Source: Tretioscincus oriximinensis (Eukaryota; Chordata; Lepidosauria; Squamata; Gymnophthalmidae). Taken from it: a DNA stretch of 64,000 nt. The notes beneath the pieces were generated by a model. That model saw only the letters and a list, made by a program, of their open reading frames with translations, was not told where the DNA came from and ran no database searches. The stretch lies in contig JAJVDF010000135.1 in the NCBI GenBank assembly GCA_022410635.1, positions 467,618-531,617 on the forward strand, read 5' to 3'. How positions within the stretch are numbered: position 1 is the first letter of the stretch; the number at the start of each line of letters is the position of its first letter. The position numbers and the translations under genes were made by a program. Shown here piece after piece: positions 34,260 through 46,295 of this stretch.

Positions 34260-37200
34260 TGTTTGCATAATTAAATACTGATGATTCTGATTTTCTGATT
34301 ATCCTATCAGTGACAGTCCCCTCCCCTCGTTTTTGCAAGATTTGAGCTAAATCCTACAATACTATCTTTCTGTGATAAAACACACTGCACGCATGCATAC
34401 ACTTTTGGGGAAGTATTTTGAATACTCTTTTTATCACAACCAAATGGGGGACTGGAAATATAACAAACTTCTCCATCCCCTCTCTATCCATTTTTGAAAG
34501 GATCCACAAGGAGTCCTATGAAATTAATTTTCATAGAGCTTACCCCCCCCAAAAGGCTCTGCAGTTTTACAGAGAATTTAACCATAACATATAAAGTTTA
34601 GCTGCTGAATTAAACTTATTTTTACCCTTCTTTNAAATATTCTGTAAATTATTTTATTTTTGTTTTGTAATGAAGCTATCTTAAATAAATGAATAAATAT
34701 CCCTGCCATGTAGTTCTACGACATATCCTTATTCAAGAAAAGAATAGCATGCCCTCCTCATTTTTAGTAATCTACGTTTATACATTTTTGTTCCCATTTC
34801 TATTTTTATTCCAATTATTGCAAGCAATCAACAGGCCATTATTCTCTTTCATCTTTATGTTTATACTTACGTTAATTGATGGTATTTATCTTATCCTTTG
34901 CTTTTTCATTTGGTGTAACTGTATTTGTTGCATGCAATCTTGAGTCTATGGCAACAGGGTAATATAAAGCTCTAATCCATAAATAAACAGAAAGTATTTC
35001 TCATGATCCCAAAATGGAAGGCATAAAAACAAACTTTTATTCTTTTTCTGGATATTTTCATAAATTATCTTTTATTCTTCAAAATCACCCTTTTGTCCAA
35101 ATCATTTGTGAACAGAACACAGTTCTGCATGAATGGAATCATTAGAATGGAATATATATTAGAATCTGGGATACAGTAGAATGAAAAAAATTGTACATGA
35201 GAAAAGAAAGTTTGGATCTCTCAGTGGGTAGATTTTAAATCCATTTAAAAAACATGATTCGACTTTATTACTGTGCAATGTTGCACAATCCAGTCTCAAA
35301 GCTTATTTGGTTTTGAAGCTGCAGCCTAAAGCCCTAGTGATTAGGAATGGATGTTCATAACTTTGGGGATTGGTGGTTTTGAATTATGAGATGCATTCTG
35401 ACATGGCAGCAAAATTCAAACCCCAATTTTCCTGAACATAGGAGCCNTGCTGTTTGTCTGACTGTTATATTCCAGATCAGGAGTCAGAGACTCTTGCTAG
35501 CACACTGCTAGACCTGATTAAACAGATCAATCAATGATACATGTAAAAGGCTCCCTGGTATGGATCAGACACTATCTCATGTGGACCAAAATGGGGGGCA
35601 CATTAACATGAGGATATAAAATTGAAGAAGTCTGATCCATGGGTCATTAATCCAAATTAAGGGCCTGTGAAGAAAGGCTTTAAGTCTTTTTACTATGCCA
35701 GAAGATGCATCTTTTATTTTAAGCATTTCAAGAGAATGAAAGGAGAAATCATTACGGCTGTTCAGGGACTCCATTCCTACTTTTGATTAAATTATAGGTG
35801 ACACTATTGTGCCAGATTTATATTGCTTTATACTACTTGGGCTCTAGTTAGGAAAACTGCAAAGTCCATTGTCAACGTGAAATTTACAAAAGAAAAGAAA
35901 ACAGAGTGGATTTTGATTATTTATCAGATCATTAGTTATCTGGTCCCAACCTTTGGAGTAAAGGCAGGTGAAAANATGAAACCTTTCTTGAATTGCATTT
36001 ATTTATGATCATATATTTCTGCCAGAATGAGTTTAAATAAAAGGCTTCTTCAGGATGATTTAAAGAAAGTATGAACATTCTCATCTAGTTGAACTAGTAT
36101 TTATTTGTTGCTGAAGTTTCTAACTGCCCATAGAACTACTTTACATTCCAGGTAAGAAAGAAAACAGAAGAACCAAACCTATTTGAACCCTCATCTAGTA
36201 AATTTTAAAAAAATTAAAAAGTAATTTTCCACTGCCTTCTTTTGGGTAGCTTTTCAGTAATATTTCAGTGATTGCTGATCCAAATGCTTTGACAACTTCC
36301 ATAGGTAATAATAAAACCAACTGGTTGAAAAGTAAAAGATCTCAATTTTGTTCACTGGCTACTCCACAGGGGTGTGCAATACAAAAAATAGGATCAGCAT
36401 GTGCTAGGCAGATACTCTTTGAAGTGTAATAGAGCAAAGATTTCAGCAGTTAAAGCTTCTTTTAAACATTTATAGGATTTGAGATTTTCAGAATGAAGTG
36501 AAAATCCCAGTCAAGAAAGGTATAGTCACTGTCCAACGTATTTTGCTATAGTCACTTGCACAGAGGCTTTCAAAGTATGCTTATTGATCCATTTGCAATA
36601 AAATACTTAGAAAGATTCTTGGTTTTTAAGAATTCTTACAGTACTTACAAATCATTTAAAAAAAATATGTAATTTTATTTTTTACCTCTAGTATGTATAC
36701 ACTGTGATAAACTGTTTGACTTTGAGTTTTATAAACCTTCCAATTCATAAACAACCGTCTAGTCATAAACAAAGAGAATGGCATATTTCAATAAAGCTGC
36801 AAACTATGCAGTGAAGAGCTTCTGGCAATCAAAGTGTTTGGAGGGTCAAGGAAACAGGTTCAAGTACGCATGGCCTTCTTCTGATAACCGAACTGCTCCA
36901 ATGGACTTGTTCTCAACAGAATGGTTGCAGCTAGAATGGTCCAGAAATGATTTAAGAACTCTTTAGGTGAGAGTAAAACAAGATAATGCAAAATCTGAAT
37001 TAAAACTCAGTTTTGGAAGGAAAAAAAAGCCAATTGCTTTTGTCTTTTATTCAGTTGCAGCAACCTGCCTTTTTCAAATTATCCCATGACACTTTTTTGA
37101 AATTATCTCATGAACAAGCAGCTGAATCACTGCAACATATTTTACACGTTGTTGATTCACAGGTCAACCATGGTACCATTCCAAAATGATACCATGGTCA

Positions 37201-37830
37201 ACGATACCAAAAATTGCTGGAAGGTCAATCAGGACCAACAATAATTGGTTTCCTTCATGAATGTTCAACAGCTGCACTGCATCATCCTCTCTAACGTCAT
37301 TCTTAGAAAAGGATTATTTATTGCTGGACAGAAGGTGGGATGTATCTTTGCATCCACAGAAAATGTTTTTCAGTAGTGGACACAGCTGTCCCTTTCTAGT
37401 GCCATTTAAACTAATGCAATGCTTTTAAAGAACTGCTATTTCTTTTGTAACAAAGATCATAAAGCATCACCCAGGTCTTCATTTTTTCAGGCACCTACTC
37501 TAAAATTAATTTTGCTTCACAAACTGTTAATGGATGTACCTGCAAAACCATTACACTCTCCAAAGAAAAGTGTCATGATATATTTTTACAAAGTGTTTCA
37601 AAAGCATAGGTTTAGTTGCAAAATGACAGAGAAGATTCATTATCATTGGCACATGATTATTTGCAGGTATAAAAATAAACTCACAACTGATTACTAATTT
37701 CACGGAATTTCACAATAATGGAAGGGGATGAATGAAGAATATAATTCCAAGTCAGTTCTAGTTCATTCTCACCTTTATTTAGCTGGGCCAATTGCCCCCA
37801 CCCTTGGGGTAATACCGGTCAAATGTTAAC
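34260..37830. other. Long unassigned AT-rich stretch
   Basis: About 3.5 kb without recognised TE landmarks. A near-palindrome around CCATGGTACCATT and ATACCATGG lies at 37168-37203. I see no defensible exon. Confidence 0.35.
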
Positions 37831-37834
37831 TGAT

Positions 37835-37928
37835 TTTATGGGCTTTTATAATGTGATTCACCCTGAGACCTTTGGATATATGGTGGAATAGCAATGTAAA
37901 CTGAATAAACAAACAAATAAATAAATAG
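37835..37928 (+). mobile_element. L2-type LINE 3' tail fragment
   Basis: 'TTCACCCTGAGACCTTTGG' followed by 'GGTGGAATAGCAATGTAAAC' and an AAAC/AAAT repeat; a diverged form of the standard L2-type terminus. Confidence 0.65.
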
Positions 37929-37929
37929 G

Positions 37930-38478
37930 TAAAATCCCTNCAATAAGAAAATGTGTGATGCTGCTAGTGATGCATCAGCTCTCCAAAGATTGGTCCATGG
38001 GTTACTTCAACCATAAAAGCTTCTCACATATTGTCTGTGTGTGTATTTATTCATCCTCTTTTTAAGATTCTTTTAGTGGNCAATTAGTTTTTAATAGATT
38101 TGTACCAATAAATGCACTTGGTTGAAACACACATAGGGAGGCCTGAGATTGTCCAGTGCTACCAGGCTACTTTACATTAGTGAATCACATGCAAAAGGTA
38201 CAGAGAAGTCAACATTACAAGGAATGTGGCCACTGCATTTATATTTCTCTCCCTGGTCAGGCAGCATCACCTTTGCTCAAAGCATCATTCCACAGGCCTT
38301 TGGCATTTCAGAATAAACATTGTTATTAAGTAGAATTACTGCCTTGTCTTCTTGCTATTCTAATCATAGAGCTTCAGCTTATCTGAACTCCACTGTGCTT
38401 GTGTCTAAATATGTACTGGGACCATGGGATTCACACAACCAGTGTTTTCCACAGAAAAACACACAGTAGTGTAGTGTG
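37930..38478. other. Unassigned sequence
   Basis: Nothing recognised. Confidence 0.35.
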
Positions 38479-38487
38479 GGTTGCAAG

Positions 38488-38987
38488 CAGAGCCTGACCT
38501 TGGGCAGTGGCTACAAGGGCTAAAACCCTGGACAGCAGGTTGGTGGCCGTTTATTGGGGGCAGTTGTTTAAATTTAAATTTCTCCCAGTCTCATCAGGAG
38601 CAGACATGTACTGCACATATCTCAGACACCATCACAAGCCACCGCCGCCATGCACGATTTTATTGTTGCTCTGCTGCTCTGCATGTGCNGCCACCTGCCT
38701 GTCTGTGTGCTGCTTTGCCTGTCTGCCCCAGGCTGCTATCGCAGCCCCTGCATAGGCAGTTGAGAGTGGGAGACAGAGAGCATAGGGCAAATGACGTCAC
38801 TTCCAGAGTCTGTTTCCGGAAATGGCACCCAGAGTGACATTACTTCCTGTCCTGCCCCAGAAGTGACATCAATTCCTTCCTGCCCCATAAATGACATCAT
38901 TTCCTGTCATGCCTGGACGTGTTCAGGGGGGAGGGGCCATAAAAATTTTGCAGCCCAGGGGCATCATACACCCCAAATCCAGCCCTG
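38488..38987. mobile_element. hAT non-autonomous element with perfect 8-bp duplication
   Basis: Exactly 500 bp, flanked on both sides by GTTGCAAG (38480-38487 and 38988-38995). Ends are CAGAGCCTGACCTTGGG and the inverse of CAGGGCTGGATTTGGGG, typical hAT CAG ends. The interior is GC-rich and holds a degenerate 28-bp minisatellite of CRE-like boxes (38792-38910). Plus-strand open frames over 38481-38837 and 38791-39345 run out of the element into flanking DNA and are not transposase. Confidence 0.9.
38792..38915 (+). repeat. CRE-like minisatellite inside the hAT element
   Basis: A perfect palindromic TGACGTCA lies at 38792-38799. TGACATTA at 38835, TGACATCA at 38864 and TGACATCA at 38892 follow, the last three 28-29 bases apart. 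Each of these is followed by a TTCCT-type word and a CCTGCCC- or ATGCC-type word. TGACGTCA is the CREB/ATF consensus and TTCC is the ETS core; binding is not shown by sequence alone. Confidence 0.65.
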
Positions 38988-38999
38988 GTTGCAAGTGCC

Positions 39000-40640
39000 T
39001 AGAAACAAGAGACAACAGTGCCAGCGACTGTTAGGTGGCAGAAGGAATGGGTGGCTAGCTGAGGGCTCTCCCACTACCGCATTCTCTCACCCTCCCACCC
39101 ACCCCCCCCAACTCTTTTGTGCTACTGTGTCTGGATGTATTTCATGTAAAATGTCCAAGTATTGGGAGATTGTCTATGTGAGGGAGAGTGTGTGCTATTT
39201 TTTATTATTATGCCTGGGACAACCACCCTTGTATCTCTCTTTGTTACATACACTGTACACTCCTATCATATGTGGCTCCTATATCTGCCTCACTTGCAGG
39301 TACAGACTCCATGTCCAAAAATGTTTCTTCAGGATACCATTTTAAAATATTGAAGAGCACAGGAAGATATTGACTTTTAAGCACAAAATGTGTTATTATA
39401 ATCATCCTTTGCATAACAAGAATCTGCATAACACAGTTTTGCTTTTTTATGCAATAGTGTAGATTTTCAGTAATGTGATTAGTCACTTTTCAATGACCCT
39501 CTACTACTCTTGTCCTACTTGGCAAATGAAACAGATCCTAAGAACATGACAAATGCTATGAACATTTTGAAAAAAAAACCCTAAATTATCTACACTTGAC
39601 TGCCAATCTAGACAAGCGTCTATAGAAGGAAATTCTGCTATGCTCATTTCAGACACACACATCTCAGCTAATGTGCTAAAAATTATAACTCTTAAGTAGT
39701 CCCACAAAAGTAAATGCTACATCTTTTTGCATTTATTCACAATTCTTAACATCTAACAGAGGGAAATATGCAAAAATGTATCATTTGCCAGTAAATCTTA
39801 GGTTAGCCAAATGAACTGCTAAATTTCATCTTCACTTTCATAACATAAGCATACAATATAAATTACAAAAGTCCTATGGTTGGGTAGTAAGGTTCTTGCA
39901 ACACGCATTTCTAATATAAATTACTATAAATATCAGGGTCATTTATCTTCAGTACATGACCAAATTTCATTCATATTTTAGATATTATTAATAAATGACC
40001 ATGGACTGGATATAAATGAGAAAGGTAACCCATATAAATTACTCATGTTCAATTTTCACCAGTTCTTATTAAGAAATGCTATAAGTATTCAATAAATGTC
40101 CTACTTTAATTCAAACGACCCAGTTTATCTGCACTTTTTCAGCATTTAATGTTAAACATTGGCATTTACTGTATCTGTAGATGCTAACAAGTGATCCATA
40201 GGGGTGAAGAAATTTGGCTTACATGTTTTAAGTACTACTAAGACAGCATTAAATTATTTTTACTGAGTTGATGTGAAGTACATTTTACATAAAATATAAT
40301 GTGATTTTTGATGCCTAATTAGTGATCATGGAATGCCTTTAGTGAAGTGAATAGTAAAACATGACTACACTATTATGGCTGAGAAAAAGTAGTGACAAGA
40401 AATTGATCCGGATAATCTAAGATACAATAGAACTGAAGAAAAGGAATCTGAAAGGTTGATAAAATGTCAAGACTTTCCAAATGAAATCCAGAACCCCTGG
40501 GAAAAATATATCTATGATTTCAGTAATTAGTGATGCAAAAGCAAAGAGATTCAAGGGAAAGAAAAGAATAAGTGTGTCCATCATGACCCTAAACTGCTAG
40601 TAAAGATAGAGTAAAAATAATAAAATATATTAATCTCTAT
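39000..40640. other. Unassigned; very AT-rich from 39.7 kb
   Basis: 39000-39300 is moderately GC-rich with several overlapping plus-strand frames and no known domain. 39720-40600 is AT-rich, with many ATTA and TTTAAT words and no TE landmark. Confidence 0.35.
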
Positions 40641-40649
40641 TATTAATAA

Positions 40650-40965
40650 GATGTACATCAACAAGTCCAACATTCCAAGGTCTGCCAAGGTCTGCCATTG
40701 GTCTTTATGGACCAATGACAGCGCTCAGAACTTTGAATTCAGTGTCCAGTCTTCTGCCCAATATGGTGGAGAGGGCAGCCTTTGGTGCCTGCACAAATTT
40801 GCTGCCGTCCACCACTACCAATGTGCATGGTGCGTGCCACTGCAAGGTAGCAGGAAGGCATTTTCCCTCACCGGCTGCAGCTTCACCAGGGATAGGGGCA
40901 AGAGGACCCAGGAGCAATCTCCCCTGTCTCCACCTCGAGTATCCAATTGCCCAAACCAAGCCTGA
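40650..40965. other. GC-rich block with a short hairpin
   Basis: GC-rich relative to its flanks. It opens with a direct repeat of AAGGTCTGCCA (40677 and 40688), then CATTGGTC and GACCAATG around a 6-nt loop (near 40697-40718). Open on both strands, but no protein family recognised. Confidence 0.35.
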
Positions 40966-40969
40966 TTTT

Positions 40970-42655
40970 GTGGTCTTACCCACTAGTGCTTTAGTAAAAA
41001 TATATTTGAAAAAGGAAGTTTTAATACTTTTATACATTAACTATATTATATTTTATATGCAGCCAATACAATTACTTGACACTCAGTGCAATCCAGGCAA
41101 GTTTCTTAATTGCAAAAAGCAATAATATTTTTAATCGCAAAAAAGCAATATTTTGAATTAGTCTCAATCTCTGAGGGTATATAATTGGTTCCTAAGGATC
41201 CAAATGAATAATGGGTTCCAGTCATCGGACTTAGAGGATTGTGCAGCTAATATGCATGACCACACCTCAGCAAGCAAATTTCCCCACTATCTACATATGT
41301 AACAAGCCCAAGGGAGGACTTGAAGCAATGCTAAAGGACACACATATTATTCCAATGGTCAGGGATCCCAAACTAATCGTTTTGTAGTTTTATATAGAAG
41401 TTGTGTTCCAGTGTGTGGTAGACAATTCCAGCACAGAGTGTTGAAGCAACATTGCTCCATGAAGTTAGCAAAATGGTTTTGGGTGTTTCCAGATGTGCAC
41501 CAACAGCAGTTGCATGCTCCAAATTGAACTAAGACCACACCTATACGAAAGAAATAAAAGCTTGAAAACAGCTTAGAGGTGGTAACTTCAAAAAGCTGAT
41601 GATCCCTTCCTGCCTCTAACACACAAGAAAGGACAGACAGAGATTTACTTTGGAGGAACAACTAAAATAAGCATTAATAGGAACGGTAGCATGTAGTAGT
41701 TACTAGTTCTGTGCAACTTAAAAGGCTTTCCTTTTTCCTTCTGTTGGCAAATGCAGTCTATTGTCTGTGATCTGAACTTCTGCTCACTAGTTCACGAGAC
41801 ATTTGATAAGAGATTGCCTTGAACTTCCCTATGCATGTGAACTAGTCAATTAGTTCTTCCCTTCTGTTGAGGAGACTGCTACTTTTTATTTTGATCCAGT
41901 AGCCACAATTTTGGAAGAAGTGTGATTACCTGGTGCAGCAATTGTTACATTTAATTGGCCTCCTTTAATGAGAATCTGAAGATAAACTAAATTATACATT
42001 TACTGCACTCCTCTTAAGTTTAGGTGCTCATGGGACCAACCTTTAAGATGCACTGTAACCAGCATAACTTCAATGGCTGAGAAATTGACTGTAATATAAT
42101 AAGATCCCATTTGCAGCCCCTATTCCTCTACATAAGAGGTCAAGAAGGAAAACATTTAGTTGCTTTGCAGACCATGAGCTGTTTCCTGCTGATTTCCCTC
42201 TGCTGCTCATTAATCTTCTCTCAATATATTTATTGAGGAAATTTTGCCTTAGTGCAACTCGCGAAGGTACCCCTTTGCCTCACACCAGTTCCAATTATAA
42301 CTTACTATTGTGCGGTGAAAAGCCCATATGTAAAAGAAAGGACAGCATTTTTTAAAAACCTAACATTCCTTTCAGCTGCTGGCTCTGGGGTATATGCATG
42401 AGACTGAGTGTAACCTCTGATTTGATGGAGAGTTTGTCACATTCAAAACCATTCACAATCTAGAGAGGAAGAGAAAAATGCAAGGGGATTTTAATATTTC
42501 CATATAAAAATCCATCTTTCACGTCTTGAACACTTTTTTCCCTCTCTACTTGCTTACCATGGCTTAACTAGAATGAGGCAAAACAGCCTTACTGATTGAT
42601 GCTGTTCTGTTTTATTGACATTGCAATTCAATTCCTTCATGCTACGTTTTGCTGT
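40970..42655. other. Unassigned sequence
   Basis: No recognised element or exon. Confidence 0.35.
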
Positions 42656-42660
42656 CAAAC

Positions 42661-43255
42661 TAGGGCTGAATCCGCACTGTGCAACNAACGTTTAGCCACA
42701 TTTTTTACTAAAAGGTACAGCATCTTGCTGTCAACAACAGCTATGAGTATTCAGTGCCCAAGAGTCACCAAGTGTGAGCAACCTATTTTATGTCTTGAAG
42801 AAATTAGTACAAATGAATAAAGAAATACATTTCTTGCATATCACAAATAGGATCATGTTATAACTTTGAGATGGGGTATTTCATTCCCCGGCTTTGAATT
42901 ATGAGAGAGGGCAAGGTGTGTGGCATGAAACTCTATAGCTGTAGCACTGAGAACAGAACAAGCACTCCAGCCAAACCGAGGAACTACTTGCCATTTGGGA
43001 GCACAACTAACCTTGTTTCCATAAGATGTCTGCATTTAACTGTGGGTCTTAAGTGTCTTGAACGTGTATTTAAAGTGAGTTTTTGTTTCAGAAGTGAATT
43101 TTCCTTTCCCCCCCCCCATTTTTTTTTTAGCCAATCACAATTTCAGAGAAATCCCGCCTTCATTATACTTAATGCCATATTGACTATATTTGCAGCCAGC
43201 TATTTCTGTTCCAAAATCTGGTTTACCTGATCTGGTTCAAAGGGTTCAGCCCTTA
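42661..43255. mobile_element. Probable hAT-like element (about 595 bp)
   Basis: The left end TAGGGCTGAATCCGCACTG and the right end GGGTTCAGCCCTTA are inverted versions of an AGGGCTGAAYCC terminus. It holds a C run and T run at 43108-43130 and no transposase frame. No clear target duplication. The assignment rests on terminal symmetry and resemblance to the other elements with GGCTGMATCC-type ends. Confidence 0.42.
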
Positions 43256-43259
43256 AGGA

Positions 43260-43795
43260 ATGCCCCTGATATCAGCATACTCAATCCTTTCATTTTCACA
43301 CAGTATCTTTATTTATTTATTTTCTTCCTCTAAATCCAAGATCTTGTGTTAGCCATCCAAGGTGAGAGCCACCTAATAGTAACTGACTTATTTGTGCTGC
43401 TGGGCATTCAGTATTAAGTATTTAAGAACAGGGTTGCATGATACAGACAGCTGAAATTATGACTTAGAATATGTTATTCAAAGTGCCTTAAATTCATCTT
43501 CAGCTATGCAATCCTTTTTCTTTACAAGAGGAATTTTATTTGTGCCTGAAGCAATAAAATTATTTTCAGTAAAGGTCATTCCCCAACAGTTGTACAGCAT
43601 TCATTTACATTTGCACAAACATTTTTCTCGTGTGGAAGCCATGAAGTCTTCATGTTTAAGAAGTTATGCTGTAACATCCATTTGTATCCAATGTTGTACT
43701 TCAAAGTTAAGTTGGAATGTTAAACCTGAAGCCAGATCCTGAATTATATCTTTGGCTACTGATTAATCTTTCCTATCCCCAGAACTAACTTATGC
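43260..43795. other. Unassigned sequence
   Basis: A short TTTA repeat lies at 43309-43322; nothing else recognised. Confidence 0.35.
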
Positions 43796-43799
43796 TGCG

Positions 43800-45228
43800 T
43801 GCAATGCAGTTTTTTCTACTTCTTTCGTAATGCAATCATAATGTCTCATACATGCATGCTAACTGGGTTTTGGCACTCAACTCGGAAAAAACATCTTTTT
43901 TATCAGAATATTCTATTGCTCATTTAATTTGGGCATCCTTTCTAAAAAAAACCAGGAATCACCATCCCAGCAGCCCCAGCAACGAGAAGCCTTCTCTGTG
44001 TGTACTTTTTTAATAGTATTGTTTAGGATACCATGAGAAGAAGCTTCATAAGGCAACACAACTGAGCATGCTCAGTATTTCTGGGTGTTGCGTTTATTCA
44101 TGCCTGTAAATATCTCAGGCACGAATAGCTCAGTCGCTAAGAAAACGGTCTCTCAACTGGGAGATCTGGTTTCGAAGCCCTTTGTCAGACATGGGGAGGG
44201 NTGAAGCACCTTCCAGTAGCCTGTAGCTCTAGCCAACCCAGCTATTCGAAAGCATGAATTGCAAGAAATTGCAACTGGATGCAAGTAGATACATGGGAAC
44301 CACCACAACCTGGTGGGGAAGATAGAATGGAAGCCTTCAGGCGGAATATATCCTTGTAAGCTGCTTTGAGTCCCTTTGAAAGGTGAGAAAAGTAGGATAT
44401 AAGAACCAAGTTCTTCTTCTTCTTCTTCTATTAATATTACATAGTTTATAATATAGAGAAGTTTATTTACTAATGCTTAAAGTTACTATTCCAGCTTGTA
44501 ATTTCAGCCTGCAGTTTATACTTTGCCACCCCTTTGTAAAACCTCTTTGTTTTCATGGTAACTAATCCTTTGCTCCTCAAGGCCTGAGGGCGTGCAAAGG
44601 GGACTTGTATTGGTGGAATTCAGCACCTGACTTCTTCCAGCCACACGATGAAAAGGGCAATCAGCTTTCTTTATACTACCAGCCAGGAAATGAACCTTCA
44701 AAGACCCTAGAAGTTCATCAGAAGTTCATCAGCGGAAAGAAATGGGCAGGGCCAAGCACAGGATGTTTACAGAAGAGATATTTTTGTTCCAACTGACTGC
44801 CTGTAACTCCACCTGGAAGGGAGGTTTTAATAGGCCTTGCCACCAGCAATCTTGGTTCCCTTCCTCTTTTCCTTTTGGAGTAAATCATGATTCATCAAAG
44901 TTCCTTTGTCTGTGTGATTATTTTGCCACAGGCTTCTAAACATTTCTTTATCGCTTGCTGAAAAAGGCAACCCCAGCCTGCTTGATTTTTCTCCTTTTGC
45001 CCGGAATCAAAGCAGGCTCCCAAGGTCTCTCAAAGAGACGTGGTAGAGAGATCTAGGTACCAGATCTCCTTACAGCGAACATTCTCGTTATTCCTCAGCA
45101 TTTCACAGTATTCCACAGCCTTTCTAATGGTTTGTGAAAGGATAAAAGAGATATGCACAGACATGTGATTGAGTTGTTCTGGATTTTAAAAATATTATGA
45201 TTTTTACCCTGTCATCTGCACAGAGCCT
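43800..45228 (+). repeat. Dispersed palindrome repeat, split copy (43800-44090 and 45085-45228)
   Basis: The left part matches 17950-18225 and includes the perfect palindrome ACTGAGCATGCTCAGT at 44061-44076. The match then stops and resumes at about 45085 with 'GTTATTCCTCAGCA', 'TATTCCACAGCCTTTCTAAT', 'GGATAAAAGAG' and 'GTTCTGGATTTTAAAA'. About 1 kb of extra DNA, including a tRNA-SINE, therefore sits inside it. The right end meets another inserted element at 45229. Confidence 0.55.
44118..44430 (+). mobile_element. tRNA-derived SINE, complete
   Basis: Best copy of the family. The head GGCACGAATAGCTCAG has an A-box-like TAGCTCAGTCGCTAAG at 44126-44141 and a B-box GGTTTCGAAGCCC at 44168-44180. 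The body carries 'TAGCTCTAGCCAACCCAGCT' and 'CACAACCTGGTGGGGAAGAT'. The 3' end carries 'AAGCTGCTTTGAGTCCCTTT' and 'GGATATAAGAACC', with a (TTC)n tail at 44407-44428. Transcription would be by RNA polymerase III from the internal boxes; mobilisation would need a LINE sharing the 3' end. Confidence 0.9.
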
Positions 45229-45432
45229 TAGGCTGCATCCCCATTATGGAAATTTAGCAAGTAAACAGCAACATCAAGTAGAAATTGCCCTATTACCTCA
45301 GCTTTCCACTCGCTAAAAAAGGCTTGTGGTCCCACTTTTTCTGTTACCTCATTTTTCTTGCTCCAGCAACAGACTTCATTTAAATGTGAAAGATTGCTTA
45401 GTGGGTACATTCAGTAATGTGAATTCAGCCTA
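45229..45432. mobile_element. hAT-like MITE, 204 bp
   Basis: The left end TAGGCTGCATCCCCATTATG and the inverse right end TAGGCTGAATTCACATTACTG (split here as TAGGCTGAATTC and ACATTACTG) are clearly related. It lies exactly where the homologous repeat at 18560 continues differently. No coding capacity and no clear 8-bp duplication. Confidence 0.55.
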
Positions 45433-45859
45433 GCTGTAAAAAAAATCATTTGCTTGCTGAGAAGGCTGGGAATTGTAGTAAAATAAATGCAAAATGACTT
45501 ATAAGGCATGTGATGTCACAAGGTTACCGGGGAATATTAACAAAAAAATAAGAAGCAGAGTGAGTGAGTGGAGAGAAATACATGGATGTGTTTTTCTGAA
45601 TTAATAAAAATAGGATATTATGGTTTTAATGGGAAAGCAGCCTTCATTTGCTTCTGAATGACAACATTGGTTTAAAGTGGAAGCAAAAGCTCCATGATTA
45701 TGAGTGCTTGACATATATGTGACATATTCATCTGTATAGTAGATGCCCAGAAACATGCAACTGTTGTTGTCTGCATGCATGCGAGAATCCCATTTTCTGA
45801 CCAGTTTGAGAACTGCCTGTGCCTTGGGGGAAAGATTGCCTGGATATAATAATCTGTGA

Positions 45860-46230
45860 TCTGATTGAATTATTACAGTTAGCTCAACATGGGACTGCTC
45901 TTGAAGATAACTCGGAAACTGCAACTGGTGCAGAACGCAATAAATAAGTTGCTGATGGGAATGGCTGACCAGACACATAGCAGTCATTCTTAAAAGAGAT
46001 AAACTAGCTATCAGTTCACTATTGGATCTAATTTAAAGCATTAAACAGCTTATAAATAGCTTATAATGTCCTAAATGACTTGGATACAAGATGTCCAAGT
46101 TCAATAAGAGATTCCTAAGAACTAAGATAATCCTCATGTAATAGAAATTCAGTCTAGATCAGCAAACTTGTATTGGTTGAAATTATTATATTATCAGAAT
46201 GTTTTTTCTTTTATTGCCTGAAGCTTGGAA
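45860..46230 (+). mobile_element. Old plus-strand L2 ORF2 remnant
   Basis: Frames on the plus strand read 'KLQLVQNAINKLLMGMADQT' at about 45925-45980, aligning with 'KLQLVQNAAARLLTGTAGQT' of the L2 copies. The following sequence keeps the spacing of the 'LHWLPIRYRAQFK' region but with stops and shifts. Heavily decayed; boundaries approximate. Confidence 0.6.
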
Positions 46231-46295
46231 AGTCTTCAGCAATTTTGAAGGCTAGAATAGTGGGTAGAATGCAGACACCATTCTGCTATGTCCAT

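Noticed and set aside
37150..37210. Near-palindrome around CCATGG as a MITE
   Set aside because: It is under 45 bp, with no terminal repeats, second copy or target duplication seen.
38481..39345. Open frames of 118 and 184 codons on the plus strand as host exons
   Set aside because: They cross the boundary of the hAT element at 38987 and arise in GC-rich, stop-poor DNA. No domain is visible.
39380..39470. Possible Tigger end (GCATAACA words)
   Set aside because: Only one side is visible and no CAG/CTG terminus with TA could be found.
44118..44190. A possible tRNA gene (A-box and B-box present)
   Set aside because: The sequence continues into a SINE body and TTC tail and recurs at 6703, 46446 and 59727. 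A cloverleaf with acceptor pairing is not evident.
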